Shown: positions 18,463 to 29,314 of the stretch, piece by piece
Layout of the letters: every line of letters begins with the position of its first letter
Position numbering within the stretch: the first letter of the stretch is position 1
Source: Pseudomonas sp. 10S4
Lineage (GTDB): Bacteria; Pseudomonadota; Gammaproteobacteria; Pseudomonadales; Pseudomonadaceae
DNA length: 64,000 nt
Direction: 5' to 3'
Assembly (NCBI RefSeq): GCF_034344865.1
Contig: NZ_CP133774.1
Location: 5,828,001-5,892,000, forward strand
Position numbers and translations under genes: made by a program
The notes under the pieces: model-generated
Databases searched by the model: none
What the model was told of the DNA's origin: nothing
The model's input: the letters and a program-made list of their open reading frames with translations, nothing else

Positions 18463-18723
18463 TTAGCCCCCATCAGTATCGATATCGGCATCAGTTTCAT
18501 CGCCAGGCTTTGGCCGGTCGGGATTGGGCTTGAAGCCGGGGCTGAACTCGTTGTCGTTGTCGGTGTTGCGATTTTTCTGGTCGACCGCTGTATTGGCACT
18601 GTCCGGCTCAGTGGTTTTTTCGTCGGTTTTGCTACCATTTTCACCGCGGACCTGAGGATCAATCGCCGGATCGTTGCGATTGACCGCCTGATCCTGTTGC
18701 TGAGTCATTGATTCGTCTTTCAT
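18463..18723 (-). CDS. small hydrophilic acidic protein
   Basis: An 86 aa, strongly hydrophilic and low-complexity protein (MKDESMTQQQDQAVNRN..., ending GDETDADIDTDGG). GAGGTACC lies just before the ATG at 18723. No domain recognised; it is likely disordered. It resembles small stress-related acidic proteins often predicted in pseudomonads, but I cannot assign a function. Confidence 0.55.
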   Translation of the reverse strand: MKDESMTQQQDQAVNRNDPAIDPQVRGENGSKTDEKTTEPDSANTAVDQKNRNTDNDNEFSPGFKPNPDRPKPGDETDADIDTDGG

Positions 18724-18938
18724 AGGTACCTCATTCGTCACTGCACGTGCGCGGCTGAAACAGTCGGGCCTTGAAGATTCGAAGCCATGCGGCGGGCAAC
18801 GTTCAATAGGATCTATCGCCAGATGCGCTCCACGCAGGAGCACGGCTTGCCGGCGATGACGTCCTTGAAATTGCTTCGAGAGCAAGCTTTGCTCCTACGA
18901 CGCCAGTCAAAAGATCGCAGCCTTCGGCAACTCCTACT

Positions 18939-18963
18939 CGTTCCCACGCTCAGCGTGGGAACG
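18939..18963. terminator. perfect hairpin after uvrA paralogue
   Basis: A 12-bp perfect stem (CGTTCCCACGCT and its complement) with a one-base centre, ending two bases past the stop of the leftward uvrA-like gene. No U-tract follows, so it may be a repeat unit rather than a canonical terminator. A related but looser palindrome is at 24120-24150. Confidence 0.6.
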
Positions 18964-18964
18964 A

Positions 18965-21595
18965 TCATTGAGCGAGGACCTTGGCCAAAAACGGCGCCGT
19001 GCGGCTTTTCTTGTTTTTGGCGACGGTCTGCGGTGTGCCGGCCACCACGATCTTGCCGCCCTGATCCCCCGCTCCCGGCCCGATGTCGATCACCCAGTCA
19101 CTCTGGGCGACCACGCGCATTTCATGCTCGACCACGATCACCGTGTGTCCTGCCTTCACCAGCGTATCGAGTTGTTCCAGCAATCGATCAACGTCCCGTG
19201 GGTGCAAACCGGTAGTCGGTTCGTCGAGCACGTACAGGGTCGCGCCGCGCTGGCTGCGTTGCAGCTCGGTGGCCAGTTTGATCCGCTGGGCTTCGCCGCC
19301 GGACAATTCGGTCGCCGGCTGACCAAGTCGCAGATAACCGAGACCGATATCCCGCAGCACTTCCAGCGAACGGCGAATGCCCGGTTGCTCGGCAAACACC
19401 ATCACCGCCTCATCCACCGTCAGCTGCAACACCTGGGCGATACTCAGCCCTTGCCAGGTGATTGCCAGGGTCTGCGGGTTGTAGCGGGCACCGTGGCAGG
19501 TTGGGCATGGTGCATAGACGCTGGGCATAAACAGCAACTCGACACTGACGAACCCTTCGCCTTCGCACGTCGGGCAACGACCCTTGGCGACGTTGAAGGA
19601 AAACTGCCCGGCGTCATAGCCCTCAGCCTGCGCCTCAGGCGTGGCGGCGAACAGTTTGCGCACGTTGTCGAACAGTCCGGTGTAGGTCGCCAGGTTCGAG
19701 CGCGGCGTGCGGCCAATCGGTTTCTGGTCGACTTGCACCAGACGCTTGATCGACTCCAGCCCCGCCGTGACCTGACCACCGCTGACTTGTGGGGCGTCGT
19801 CCTCGAGACTCAGTTCTTCTGGCTCGCTGGCCCCTCGTCCCAGATGCGCGCCCACCAGTTCGAGCAACGCCTGGCTAACCAGGCTCGACTTGCCGGAGCC
19901 CGAGACGCCCGTCACTGAAGTGAAGCAACCCAAGGGGAACTCGACGCTGAGGTTGTTCAGGTTATTGCGGGTGATGCCTTCCAGTCTCAGCCAGTCCTTG
20001 GCCTTGCGAACAGCGCGCGGTGCCGTGACCTGTTCGGCGAACAGGTAAGCGCGGGTCTGGGAATCGCTGACGTGCTCCAGCCCTGAAGGATGCCCGCTGT
20101 AGAGGATGCGCCCGCCATGCTCGCCCGCCGCCGGCCCGACGTCGATCAGCCAGTCGGCGCGGCGCATTGTTTCCAGGTCATGTTCGACCACGAACAGCGT
20201 GTTGCCCGCTGCTTTCAAGCGTTGCAGGGCTTCGAACAGCGCTTCGCACATCCGCCGGGTGCAGGCCGGCGGACGGCTCATCAAGGACGTAGATCACGCC
20301 GAACAGTTGCGAACCCAACTGCGTCGCCAGGCGCAAACGTTGCAGTTCGCCGGACGACAGGGTGGGCGTGCTGCGTTCCAGCGCCAGGTAACCGAGGCCC
20401 AGATCGGTCAGGGTGCTAACCCGCTCCAGCAAGTCCTGAGCAATGCGCTGCGCCGCCAGGCGTTTCTCCACCGACAGATTTGGCGTGTGGCGCACGTCCG
20501 GGGCGTTGGCGTGGCCACTGGCGCCGTGGGCGACTCGCTGCTCACGGGCCTCGCGGGTCTGGCTGTGAGTCAACACTTCGCCCGGCTCATCGGCCTGTTC
20601 CAGATAAGTCTGCGCTGCCACCGGCTTCAGCACCTCGGCCACTTGCAGCAACGGCATTTGCGACAACTCGCCGATGTCGTATCCGGCGAAGGTCACCGAC
20701 AATGCTTCACGCTTGAGCCGTTTGCCGTCGCACAACGGGCACGGGCTGCCGAGCATGAATTGCGAAACGCGCTTCTTCATCAACGCGCTTTGGGAATGGC
20801 TGAAGGTGTGCAGGATGTAGCGCCGGGCGCCAGTGAAGGTGCCTTGGTAACTCGGTTCCATTTTGCGCTGGAGGGCGACTTTGGTTTCTTCCGGAGTCAG
20901 CCCGGCGTACACCGGCACGGTGGGGGCTTCTTCGGTGAAGAGAATCCAGTCGCGCTGTTTTTTCGGCAGTTTGCGCCAGGGAATGTCGACGTCGATGCCC
21001 ATCGTTACCAGAATGTCCCGAAGGTTCTGTCCCTGCCAAGCCAGCGGCCAAGAGGCAATCGCCCGCTGGCGGATGGTCAGGCTCGGGTCCGGGACCATCA
21101 GCGCTTCGGTCACTTCATAAACCCGGCCCAGACCATGGCACTCGGGGCAGGCGCCTTGGGGCGTGTTTGGCGAAAAGTCCTCGGCGTAGAGCATCGGCTG
21201 CCCCGGCGGATAACTGCCAGCGCGGGAATAGAGCATGCGGATCAGGCTCGACAACGTCGTCACGCTGCCCACCGAAGACCGAGTGCTCGGCGTGCCCCGC
21301 TGTTGTTGCAGGGCCACGGCCGGCGGCAAGCCTTCGATGGAATCGACGTCCGGCACCCCGACTTGATCGATAAGGCGTCGGGCATAAGGCGCCACGGATT
21401 CGAAATAGCGTCGTTGCGCTTCGGCGTACAGGGTCGAAAACGCCAGGGACGATTTGCCCGAACCGGAGACGCCGGTGAACACCGTCAGGCGACGTTTCGG
21501 GAATGTCGATGGTCGACGTTCTTGAGGTTGTTCTCGCGGGCACCACGCACCCGTACCATGCCGGAGGGAGGGGTTGAAGTGCGCTTTGAAGTCAT
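18965..21595 (-). CDS. UvrA-family excinuclease ATPase paralogue, frameshifted
   Basis: A UvrA-family ABC ATPase of about 876 aa. It has two Walker A motifs (GVSGSGKSS in both halves), zinc modules CPECHGLG, CPLCDGK and CPTCEGEGF/CPTCHGARYN, signature sequences LSSGELQR and LSGGEAQR, and Walker B VLDEPSAGLHP and VLDEPTTGLHP. UvrA scans DNA for helix distortions. With no uvrB beside it, and a size below the canonical 940 aa, this is more like the UvrA2/class III paralogues linked to drug or damage tolerance. Frame breaks lie near 21499-21512 (two extra bases, restoring NVDIDIPKRRLTVFTG) and near 20243-20251. The start is ATG at 21595. Confidence 0.85.
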
Positions 21596-21648
21596 GAAGT
21601 CGCCTTAATTAAACAACTGAATAAACACCGATCCATGTGGGAGCGGGG

Positions 21649-23826
21649 TCAACCATTCAGGACCGTGCGCACCATCCGGGTCAGCGCTTGCGGCCCATAC
21701 GGTTTGCTGAGCAGATGCGTATCAGGGCTCAGTTGGTGATTGCGCGAGATGATGTCCCTTGTGTGGCCAGAGGTAAACAACACCGCCACCGCCGGGTCCT
21801 GCACTTTGGCCCAGGCCGCCAGGTCCGAGCTTTTGATCAGGCCGGGCATGACCACGTCGGTGAAGATCAGGTCCACCGCCACGCCTTCCAACAACATCTG
21901 CATAGCCGTGTCGCCGTTGCTGGCGGTCAGCACCTGATAGCCTTCTTCGCGTAGCAACTCCACCGCAGAAATACGCACGGCTTCGTTGTCCTCGACCACC
22001 AGAATCGTTTCATGCCCGCCCCGTTGCTGTGGCACGTGCAGCGGCGTTTCATCGGGCAACGGTCGCAGGCTGCGCGGAAAATACAGCTGCACCCGAGTGC
22101 CCTCGCCAACCACGCTGTAAATTTCGATATGCCCGCCGCTCTGTTTGACGAAACCGAACACCATGCTCAACCCCAGGCCGGTGCCGTGGCCGTCAGCCTT
22201 GGTGGTGAAAAATGGCTCGAATGCCTGGGCCAGCACCTGAGGCGGCATGCCTGACCCGGCGTCGGTCACCGTCACTCGAAGGTAGTCACCGGCGACGATG
22301 CCCTTGTCCGTACAAAACCGGTAGTCCAGGACGATATTCTCGGCGTTCAGATCGATCGTGCCCTCGCCGTTCATGGCATCGCGGGCATTGATCGCCAGGT
22401 TGAGGATGGCGTTTTCCAGTTGGTTGCGGTCGACATGGACGCGCCAGGCGTCGTCGACCACCTGCATATTGATCTGGATGGTTTCCCCCAACGCCCGTTG
22501 CAACAACTCCCCCAGCCCTTCAAAGATCTGCCGTGGGTCGCACACGGCCGGCGACAATGGCTGGCGCCGGGCGAACGCGAGCAGTTGCGAAGACAGCTTG
22601 GCCCCGCGCTCGACCGCCGCAATCGAGGCACTGACCCGGCGCTGTACGTTGAGGTTGTCCGGTTCATGGCGGGCCAGCAAATGCAGGTTGCCGGCAATCA
22701 CTTGCAGCAGGTTATTGAAGTCATGGGCCACGCCGCCGGTGAGGCCGCCAATCGCTTCCAGCTTCTGCGATTGGCGCAATTGCTCCTCGGCCGCCAGCCG
22801 CGCACCGACTTCGTCGGCCACCCGCTGCTCCAGATTGCGGGTGAACTTGAGCAAGGATTCTTCAGCGGTCTTGCGTTCGTGGATGTCGATCAACACCCCG
22901 GGAAAGCGGAACGGTTTGCCCTGCTCATTGAACTCGCAGCAGCCGCTGGCCAGCACCCACAGGTAACTGCCGTCCGGGCGCAGCACTCGATATTCGGCGT
23001 TGTAAGGCGCTCCGCTTTTCACGGCTTGATCGACCTGCTCCTGAACCCAACTGCGGTCGTCGGGATGAATGCGTGATTCGGCGATGCTCGATGGCAGGTC
23101 GGCCAGCTTATGCTCAGCGGGATAGGAAAACGTGCAGGCGAAGCGCTCGTCGCCGGACAACACGTTGGTTTCGATGTCCCAGACGAACGAGCCGAGCAAG
23201 GCCCCGGCATTGAGCGCCAGACGCACTCGCTCGTTGTCGGCGCGATAGGCGTACTCGGCTTCCTCGCGGCGGCGTTCGGAAATCACATGGGCGGTGGTCT
23301 CGACCACCATCGCCATGACCCCGGCAGGTCGCCCTTCATCATCGGCGACCGGGCTGTAATAGAGGTCCATCCAGACGTCTTCAGGCACGCCGTCGCGCAG
23401 CAATACCAACTCTTTATTGCGAAAGGACAACGTCCCGCCAGCCAGGCAGGTATCCAGCACATGGCGGTTGAAGTCGGCCACTTCCGGCCAGCCGAGTTCT
23501 ACCGGCGTGCCCAGCAGATAAGGATGGCGGCCACCGGCGAAAATCGAGTAGGCGTCGTTGTAGATCATGTAGCCGAGCGGTCCCCAGAGCATCACCATCG
23601 GCAGTGGCGAAGCCAGCACCAACTGCACCGCACTGCTCAGGCTGCGTGGCCAATGATCGATGCTGCCCAGCTCGGTCTGGCCCCAGTCGAACGCACGAAT
23701 CCGTCCGGCCATTTCACCGTTCCAGCCTGCACACCCGTGGCTATCAGATAGAAACTGCATCGGCTGACTTTGTGTCCTGTAGTGGCACCCGTTTGTTTCG
23801 AGCACGGTGGGCGCCAATGGTTTCAT
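21649..23826 (-). CDS. hybrid sensor histidine kinase with PAS and receiver domains
   Basis: A 725 aa soluble hybrid kinase. Two PAS-like regions (about residues 70-180 and 200-320, the latter with FRFPGVLIDIHERKTAEESLLKF) precede the dimerisation box IGGLTGGVAHDFNNLLQVIAGN. The ATPase domain has ENAILNLAINARDAM and GHGTGLGLSMVFGFVKQSGG. A C-terminal receiver (ILVVEDNEAV, FTDVVMPG with the phosphoacceptor Asp, SKPYG) follows. No membrane segment is visible, so it senses a cytoplasmic cue, possibly with a cofactor in a PAS domain. The start is uncertain: ATG at 23826 has no good ribosome site, and ATG at 23760 (MQFLSDSHG) is an alternative. It sits directly before the uvrA paralogue in the same direction. 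Confidence 0.85.
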   Translation of the reverse strand: MKPLAPTVLETNGCHYRTQSQPMQFLSDSHGCAGWNGEMAGRIRAFDWGQTELGSIDHWPRSLSSAVQLVLASPLPMVMLWGPLGYMIYNDAYSIFAGGRHPYLLGTPVELGWPEVADFNRHVLDTCLAGGTLSFRNKELVLLRDGVPEDVWMDLYYSPVADDEGRPAGVMAMVVETTAHVISERRREEAEYAYRADNERVRLALNAGALLGSFVWDIETNVLSGDERFACTFSYPAEHKLADLPSSIAESRIHPDDRSWVQEQVDQAVKSGAPYNAEYRVLRPDGSYLWVLASGCCEFNEQGKPFRFPGVLIDIHERKTAEESLLKFTRNLEQRVADEVGARLAAEEQLRQSQKLEAIGGLTGGVAHDFNNLLQVIAGNLHLLARHEPDNLNVQRRVSASIAAVERGAKLSSQLLAFARRQPLSPAVCDPRQIFEGLGELLQRALGETIQINMQVVDDAWRVHVDRNQLENAILNLAINARDAMNGEGTIDLNAENIVLDYRFCTDKGIVAGDYLRVTVTDAGSGMPPQVLAQAFEPFFTTKADGHGTGLGLSMVFGFVKQSGGHIEIYSVVGEGTRVQLYFPRSLRPLPDETPLHVPQQRGGHETILVVEDNEAVRISAVELLREEGYQVLTASNGDTAMQMLLEGVAVDLIFTDVVMPGLIKSSDLAAWAKVQDPAVAVLFTSGHTRDIISRNHQLSPDTHLLSKPYGPQALTRMVRTVLNG

Positions 23827-23858
23827 GGAGGTATAACTGATTCACGCATGCCAGGCTT

Positions 23859-23976
23859 TTGTGGCGAGGGAGCTTGCTCCCGCTCGGCTGCGAAGCAGTC
23901 GTAAACCAGACGCCACGGTGGAGACTGGCGTTGGGAGTGCTCCGCACTCCAGCGGGAGCAAGCTCCCTCGCCACAA
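23859..23976. repeat. palindromic 'TGTGGCGAGGG' element, copy 2
   Basis: A 118-bp inverted-repeat element (TTGTGGCGAGGGAGCTTGC ... complement) in the 340-bp gap between the kinase and lipoprotein genes. The rest of the gap holds only the short palindrome at 24120-24150. Confidence 0.85.
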
Positions 23977-24119
23977 GTGCAGGCTGGGCAGATATAGCTG
24001 CGAGCACTACACCTCAATCAAATGCTTAAGCGGATGGTAGCCAGTTTTCAGGGGGACGGCGATGTCGAGAAAGGACTTCTCGATGCGGGGAAGGAAAAGC
24101 TTCTAGCCCGTAGGCGAAT

Positions 24120-24150
24120 GATCGTTCCAACGCACAGCGTCGGAACGATC
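24120..24150. repeat. short palindrome after DUF799 gene
   Basis: GATCGTTCC and GGAACGATC arms around a 13-base centre, just past the stop of the leftward DUF799 gene. Same family as the hairpin at 18939-18963; it may help end transcription. Confidence 0.55.
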
Positions 24151-24165
24151 ATGGTCGGGACAGTT

Positions 24166-24825
24166 TCAGTCAGTGCCGTATTTCGGCGAACGCGGTCCAT
24201 ACAGCAAACTTGCCGGGTGGCCGGCTGACAACAAGCGGTTGCTGGCGACGCCGGCAATCGGGTAACCGGCGTCGGTGGAGCTGTTGATGACCTGTTTCAC
24301 CGCCGCCGTAATCAGCGCGCCAAGCAACCCGCCACCACTGTTGTTACCACCCTCTTCGCTCGACGCACGCGCCGAGCCCGTCCACAAGGTGGTACCCGTT
24401 TTCAGGTCCACCAGTTTTGCAGTGGCGGTGACTGCCGTTTCGCTGCTGATCACCATGTAGTGAGTGCCGTACTCAGTCACGGTGATGTACAGCGCCGCGT
24501 CGGCACCGAAGATATTGCGCAATTTGTCGGCCGGGGCCTGGTGAATATCTGCCGGTGTGGTCAGGCCATTCTGGCGAAATGTTTCGTCGACCAGAGCGAT
24601 CGGCAACACGTAGTAACCCGCCTCCGCCAAGGGAAAGGTCACTTGGGACAGCATGCTGTAGCACGCCTTGACGTCCGGGGAATCGTTCAGCGGCGGCAGC
24701 ACCAGAATGGTTTTCGGGCGGCTTTGCTTGTACGCAGAGTAGTCCACGGTCTTGGGGCTGACACAACCGCCGAGAACGGCCAGTGCCAGCAGACCAGCCA
24801 TCAGTTTCAATGAGCGCGAGATCAT
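24166..24825 (-). CDS. DUF799 (GNA1162-family) lipoprotein
   Basis: A 219 aa lipoprotein with lipobox VLGGC at about residues 17-21. The body (RPKTILVLPPLNDSPDVKACYSMLSQVTFPLAEAGYYVLP) is characteristic of DUF799/GNA1162 proteins, whose fold is related to the TolB N-terminal and LpoB-like domains. It is the last gene of a three-lipoprotein operon; its ATG overlaps the preceding stop by 4 bases. The family is thought to act in the periplasm with the CsgG-type partner; the substrate or assembly is not known. Confidence 0.85.
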   Translation of the reverse strand: MISRSLKLMAGLLALAVLGGCVSPKTVDYSAYKQSRPKTILVLPPLNDSPDVKACYSMLSQVTFPLAEAGYYVLPIALVDETFRQNGLTTPADIHQAPADKLRNIFGADAALYITVTEYGTHYMVISSETAVTATAKLVDLKTGTTLWTGSARASSEEGGNNSGGGLLGALITAAVKQVINSSTDAGYPIAGVASNRLLSAGHPASLLYGPRSPKYGTD

Positions 24826-25193
24826 TTGACGTCTCCGGTTTTAGCGTTCTTGAGCAGAAAATCCATGTAGGTCCCCGACTCGGGAAACAACGTCTTCTCG
24901 GTTCGGAACTGCTGAACCATCTGATCATCCTTGCCCATGCTCAGGTACAACAGGCCCAGGTGGGCGTGGTAACCGGGTGGCGCTGTCTTGCCAGTCGAGG
25001 CGATTTTCTGCAAATCACGCTCCAGGGCTTCGGCCTGTGCTTCCTTCGGGGTTTCACCCTTGAAGTACTCGTAGACTTGCGGCTGGTAGCTTTCCCACTG
25101 GTAGAGGGTTTTCGGGCCGCTGTTGCAACCGGCCAGCAACGCGCTGCCGGACAGAGCCAATGCCATCAATGGCCACGACAGATACTTGTTCAT
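24822..25193 (-). CDS. DUF4810 lipoprotein
   Basis: A 123 aa lipoprotein with lipobox LLAGC (about residues 19-23) followed by NSGPKTLYQWESYQPQVYEYFKG. The later helical part (PPGYHAHLGLLYLSMGKDDQMVQQFRTEKTLFPES) resembles a TPR pair. It lies between CsgG-family and DUF799 lipoproteins, and this trio recurs in many proteobacteria. ATG at 25193 gives a proper signal peptide. Confidence 0.85.
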   Translation of the reverse strand: MNKYLSWPLMALALSGSALLAGCNSGPKTLYQWESYQPQVYEYFKGETPKEAQAEALERDLQKIASTGKTAPPGYHAHLGLLYLSMGKDDQMVQQFRTEKTLFPESGTYMDFLLKNAKTGDVK

Positions 25194-25223
25194 GCGATTA
25201 GCGCTCCTTGTCATCGACCTTGA

Positions 25224-25898
25224 TCAGTTGCCCGGTTTCCACGCACCGGAGTTCATGCCATCGACCAGGCGATTGATCGCCTCGCGCATGGCCAGGTCGA
25301 GCACTTTGCCGTTGAGTGTCGAATCGTAGGACGCCGTGCCGCCGAAACCGACGACTTCACGGTTGGACAAGGCGTATTCGCCCGCGCCCTGGGTCGAATA
25401 GACGACTTCCGAGGTGCTGATGTTGACGATGTTCAGGTTGACCTTGGCGTAAGCCACTTGGGTCTTGGCACGACCGAGAATGCCGAACAACTGCTGGTCG
25501 CCGGTTTCCTTGCGACCGAACTCGGTGACGTCGCCGGTGACCACGAAGTCAGCACCCTTGAGGCGCTGAGCCTGGCCCTTGATTGACGCTTCTTGCTGGA
25601 TCTCGCCCATGTTGTCGCGGTCCAGCACGCTGAAGCGGTTGGTCTGCTGCAAGTGAGTAATCAGAATGGTCTTGGCCTGACCGCCGAGGCGATCTACGCC
25701 GTCGGAGAAGATCCCGCGCATGTAACTCGAGCGGTTATCAAACTTGCCCACCGCCATCGGTACGCGAACACCGGCCCAGGCCTGGCTGGCGCTTTCGACT
25801 TTTTCCACCGGCAAAGCCCGGGAGCTTTCGGTCGCACACCCGCTGACCGCGCTCAGTACGGCAATCGCTGCCCCTGATACCAACATCCGAGAGATCAT
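25224..25898 (-). CDS. CsgG/HfaB-family lipoprotein
   Basis: A 224 aa lipoprotein with lipobox VSGC. The CsgG-like domain shows VGKFDNRSSYMRGIFSDGVDRLGGQAKTIL and the later GADFVVTGDVTEFGRKETG, then NLNIVNISTSEVVYSTQGAGEY. CsgG itself forms the curli export pore, but the shorter CsgG/HfaB proteins have other envelope roles. No curli genes are nearby. It heads the three-gene lipoprotein operon. Confidence 0.85.
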   Translation of the reverse strand: MISRMLVSGAAIAVLSAVSGCATESSRALPVEKVESASQAWAGVRVPMAVGKFDNRSSYMRGIFSDGVDRLGGQAKTILITHLQQTNRFSVLDRDNMGEIQQEASIKGQAQRLKGADFVVTGDVTEFGRKETGDQQLFGILGRAKTQVAYAKVNLNIVNISTSEVVYSTQGAGEYALSNREVVGFGGTASYDSTLNGKVLDLAMREAINRLVDGMNSGAWKPGN

Positions 25899-26100
25899 TC
25901 TCACTGTGCATTCCTTCTGAAGTGCTGTTGATCCCGGCACGGCAATGGCCAACCGCTGCGGGTTGCAGCGACGAAAAAGCGATGGGGATTTGGATCAATA
26001 ATCGACGTGTGGGACGTCGGCGGCGGGTATTATGCCAAAGTGCCACTATCTGTAACAGCATTTAAATATTTTTGGCGTCAGATCGTTGACCCTACACTGA

Positions 26101-26199
26101 CCTGTGGCGAGGGAGCTTGCTCCCGTTGGACTGCGCAGCAGTCCCCTTGTTTTTGGGGCCGCTTCGCGACCCAACGGGAGCAAGCTCCCTCGCCACAGG
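26101..26199. repeat. palindromic 'TGTGGCGAGGG' element, copy 3
   Basis: A 99-bp inverted-repeat element with CCTGTGGCGAGGGAGCTTGC at one end and its complement at the other, and an inner near-palindrome around GGGGCCGCTTCGCGAC. It fills most of the gap between dnaE2 and the CsgG-type gene. Confidence 0.85.
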
Positions 26200-26237
26200 T
26201 TACTCATCGCTCGGACTATTTCTTGAATATTGCCGGT

Positions 26238-29200
26238 TCAACGGAAATCCCGGCTGCGCACGCTGATGCCGTCGAGCAACGGGCTCAGGTCGCTCAGCCG
26301 TCCGGCAATCAGGTGCCGCACCTCACCTTCCAGCTCCCAACGGCCATCGACCTTGAGCAATTGCGAACCCACCAACACCTGGCGCTGCCGTTCAGCCAGG
26401 TCGCGCCAGACCACCACGTTAACGTTGCCAAACTCATCTTCAAGGGTCACGAAGGTCACACCGCTGGCGGTGCCCGGTCGTTGGCGGCCGGTCACCAGTC
26501 CGGCGACGCTGACGGGCCGGCCATGCTCGACGTCGAGCAATTCCTTCGAGCTGCGGCAACGCCGGGCCTTCAACTCGGCGCGCAATAACGCCAGCGGATG
26601 CGGGCCGAGGGTGGTGCCAACCGCCGCGTAATCGGCCTGCAGGTCTTCGCCCACGGTGGGTTTGGGCAGCGACACCTCGGGTTCTTCCTGACGCGGTAGT
26701 CCCGCAAATAACCCGAGTTGCTTCTGCACCCCGGCCACTTCCCAGCGCGCCCGATGACGGTCGCCAGCCAACCCGCGCAAGGCCCCGGCATCAGCCAATT
26801 GTTCCTGGGCGCGGGCATCGAGTTGCGCCCGTTCGCCCAGATCGGCGATGTCGGTAAATACACCCCTCGACCGTGCGCCCTCGATGCGTCGGGCATCGTC
26901 TTCGCGAAACCCCTTGATCATCCGCAAGCCCATGCGGATCGCCGGTTGCGCCCCGGTGATCGGTTCCAGGCTGCAATCCCAATCGCTGGCGCGCACGTCC
27001 ACCGGGCGAATCTGCAAATGATGCCGGCGGGCGTCCTGCAGAATCTGGTCCGGGCTGTAGAAGCCCATCGGCCAACTGTTGATCAGCGCACAGGCGAAGG
27101 CTGCCGGTTCGTGGCATTTGAGCCAGCAACTGGCGTAAGTCAGCAAGGCGAAACTGGCGGCGTGGGATTCGGGGAAACCGTAGCTGCCGAAGCCTTTGAT
27201 CTGCTCGAAGATCTGCGCGGCGAATTCTGCTGTGTAACCGTTTTTCTTCATCCCGGCGGCCAGACGCTCCTTGTGCGGTTCCAGCCCGCCGTGACGTTTC
27301 CAGGCCGCCATGGAACGGCGCAACTGATCGGCCTCGCCGGGGCTGTAGTCGGCGGCGACGATGGCGATCTGCATCACCTGCTCTTGGAACAGCGGCACGC
27401 CAAGGGTGCGCTTGAGCACGGTTTCCAGTTCCGGGGAGGGATAGACCTCGGGTTCTTCCTTGTTTCGACGGCGCAGGTACGGATGCACCATGCCGCCCTG
27501 AATCGGCCCCGGACGGACAATCGCCACCTCGATCACCAGGTCATAGAAATTCACCGGTTTGAGCCGGGGCAACATCGACATCTGCGCCCGGGACTCGATC
27601 TGGAACACACCGATGGTGTCCGCACGGCCAATCATTTCGTAGGTCGGCGCGTCTTCGGACGGAATCGTCGCCAGGCTCAGGTCAAGGTTGCGGTGACGGC
27701 GCAGCAGATCGAAACATCGGCGAATCGCGCTGAGCATGCCCAGCGCAAGGATATCGACCTTGAGCAAGCCGACCGCGTCTAGGTCGTCCTTGTCCCACTG
27801 GATGATCGTGCGCTCGGCCATGGCGGCGTTTTCCACCGGCACCAGGCTGTCCAGCGGCTGCTCGGAAATCACGAAACCGCCAGGGTGTTGGGACAGGTGC
27901 CGGGGAAGCCGATCAACTGCCCGGTCAGGCTCAAGACCCGATGCAACACCGGGCTCTCGGGGTCAAAGCCGCCTTCAAGCAGGCGCTCGACCGGCGGGGT
28001 CTTGTCACTCCAGTGGCCACAGCAATCGGCCAGCGCATTGACCTGATCCGGCGGCAGGCCCAACGCCTTGGCCACATCGCGCACCGCGCCGGCCGCATGG
28101 TAAGTGCTGACCACCGCCGTCAGTGCGGCGCGGGTGCGACCATAGCGCTTAAACACGTACTGCAAGACTTCTTCGCGGCGTTCGTGCTCGAAATCCACGT
28201 CGATGTCTGGAGGCTCGTTGCGCTCCTTGGAGAGAAAGCGTTCGAACAGCAGCGTGGTGCGATCCGGATCGATTTCCGTGATCCCCAAGGCATAACACAC
28301 CGCCGAGTTGGCCGCCGAACCCCGCCCCTGGCAGAGAATTTTTTGCTCGCGGGCGAAGCGCACGATGTCATGCACCGTCAGAAAATAGCTTTCGTAGCCC
28401 AACTCGGCGATCAGCTCCAGTTCCTTATCGATCTGAATCAGCACTTCGGCTTTCGGCGCTTTTTCCCAGCGCCACTGGATACCTTCTTCGGTCAAATGAC
28501 GCAGCCAGGAAGTCGCTGTTTGACCTTCCGGCACCAGCTCCCGAGGGTATTGATAACGCAACTGGCCGAGGTCGAAAGTGCAGCGCCGGGCGATGACCAG
28601 CGTTTCATCGAGCAACGCTGGCGGGTAGATCGATTGCAGTGCATCGAGGCTGCGCAGATGCCGCTCGCCATTGGGGTGCAGGCGCAACCCGGCGGCGGCC
28701 ACCGGCAGGTGATGGCGGATCGCGGTCATGGTGTCCTGCAATGCCCGCCGGCCACGGGCGTGCATGTGCACATCGCCGCTCGCTACAGCCGGGATTCGCA
28801 GTTCCCTCGCCAACGTCAGTAACGCGTTTAATCGCCGGGTATCGTCCTGCCCGCAATGCAACTGGACCGCCAACCACAGGCGTTCGGCGAAGACCTGTTT
28901 GAGCCAATGACCGCTTTGAAAATCATCCACCGCGTCCGGTACCCATAACGCCAACAACCCCGGCAACGGTTCGCTGAAGTCCTCGCGCAGCACTTGGTAC
29001 TGGCCTTTTTGCGTGCGACGCCGGGCGCGGGTGATCAGCCGGCACAACGTTTGATAGCCCTCGAGGTTTTCCACCAGCAGCACCAGTTTCGGCCCGTCTT
29101 CGATGCGTATTTCGCTGCCGATGATCAGCGGCAGTTCCACAGACTTGGCCGCTTGCCAGGCGCGGACGATGCCGGCCAAGGTGCATTCATCAGTGATCGC

Positions 29201-29314
29201 CAGCGCCTGATAACCCTGTTGCTTCGCCCGTTGAAACAACTCCAGAGCACTGGACGCCCCACGCTGGAAACTGAAGTTCGACAGGCAATGCAGTTCGGCA
29301 TACTCGACGCTCAT
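26238..29314 (-). CDS. dnaE2: error-prone DNA polymerase DnaE2, frameshifted
   Basis: The damage-inducible C-family polymerase of the ImuA-ImuB-DnaE2 mutasome, about 1025 aa. The PHP domain begins [23 protein letters not shown], where canonical DnaE has HxHS. The polymerase palm has [16 protein letters not shown], and the fingers region has [11 protein letters not shown] and [15 protein letters not shown]. The OB domain sits near the end ([27 protein letters not shown]). The frame breaks at the G-run 27902-27905; one more base joins TGQLIGFP to [22 protein letters not shown]. The ATG at 29314 overlaps the imuB stop by ATGA. Expression should be controlled by LexA2 at the head of the operon. 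Confidence 0.93.

Noticed and set aside
20106..21608. 500-codon plus-strand open frame opposite the uvrA paralogue
   Set aside because: The minus strand carries Walker, zinc and signature motifs of UvrA; the plus frame is an antisense artefact.
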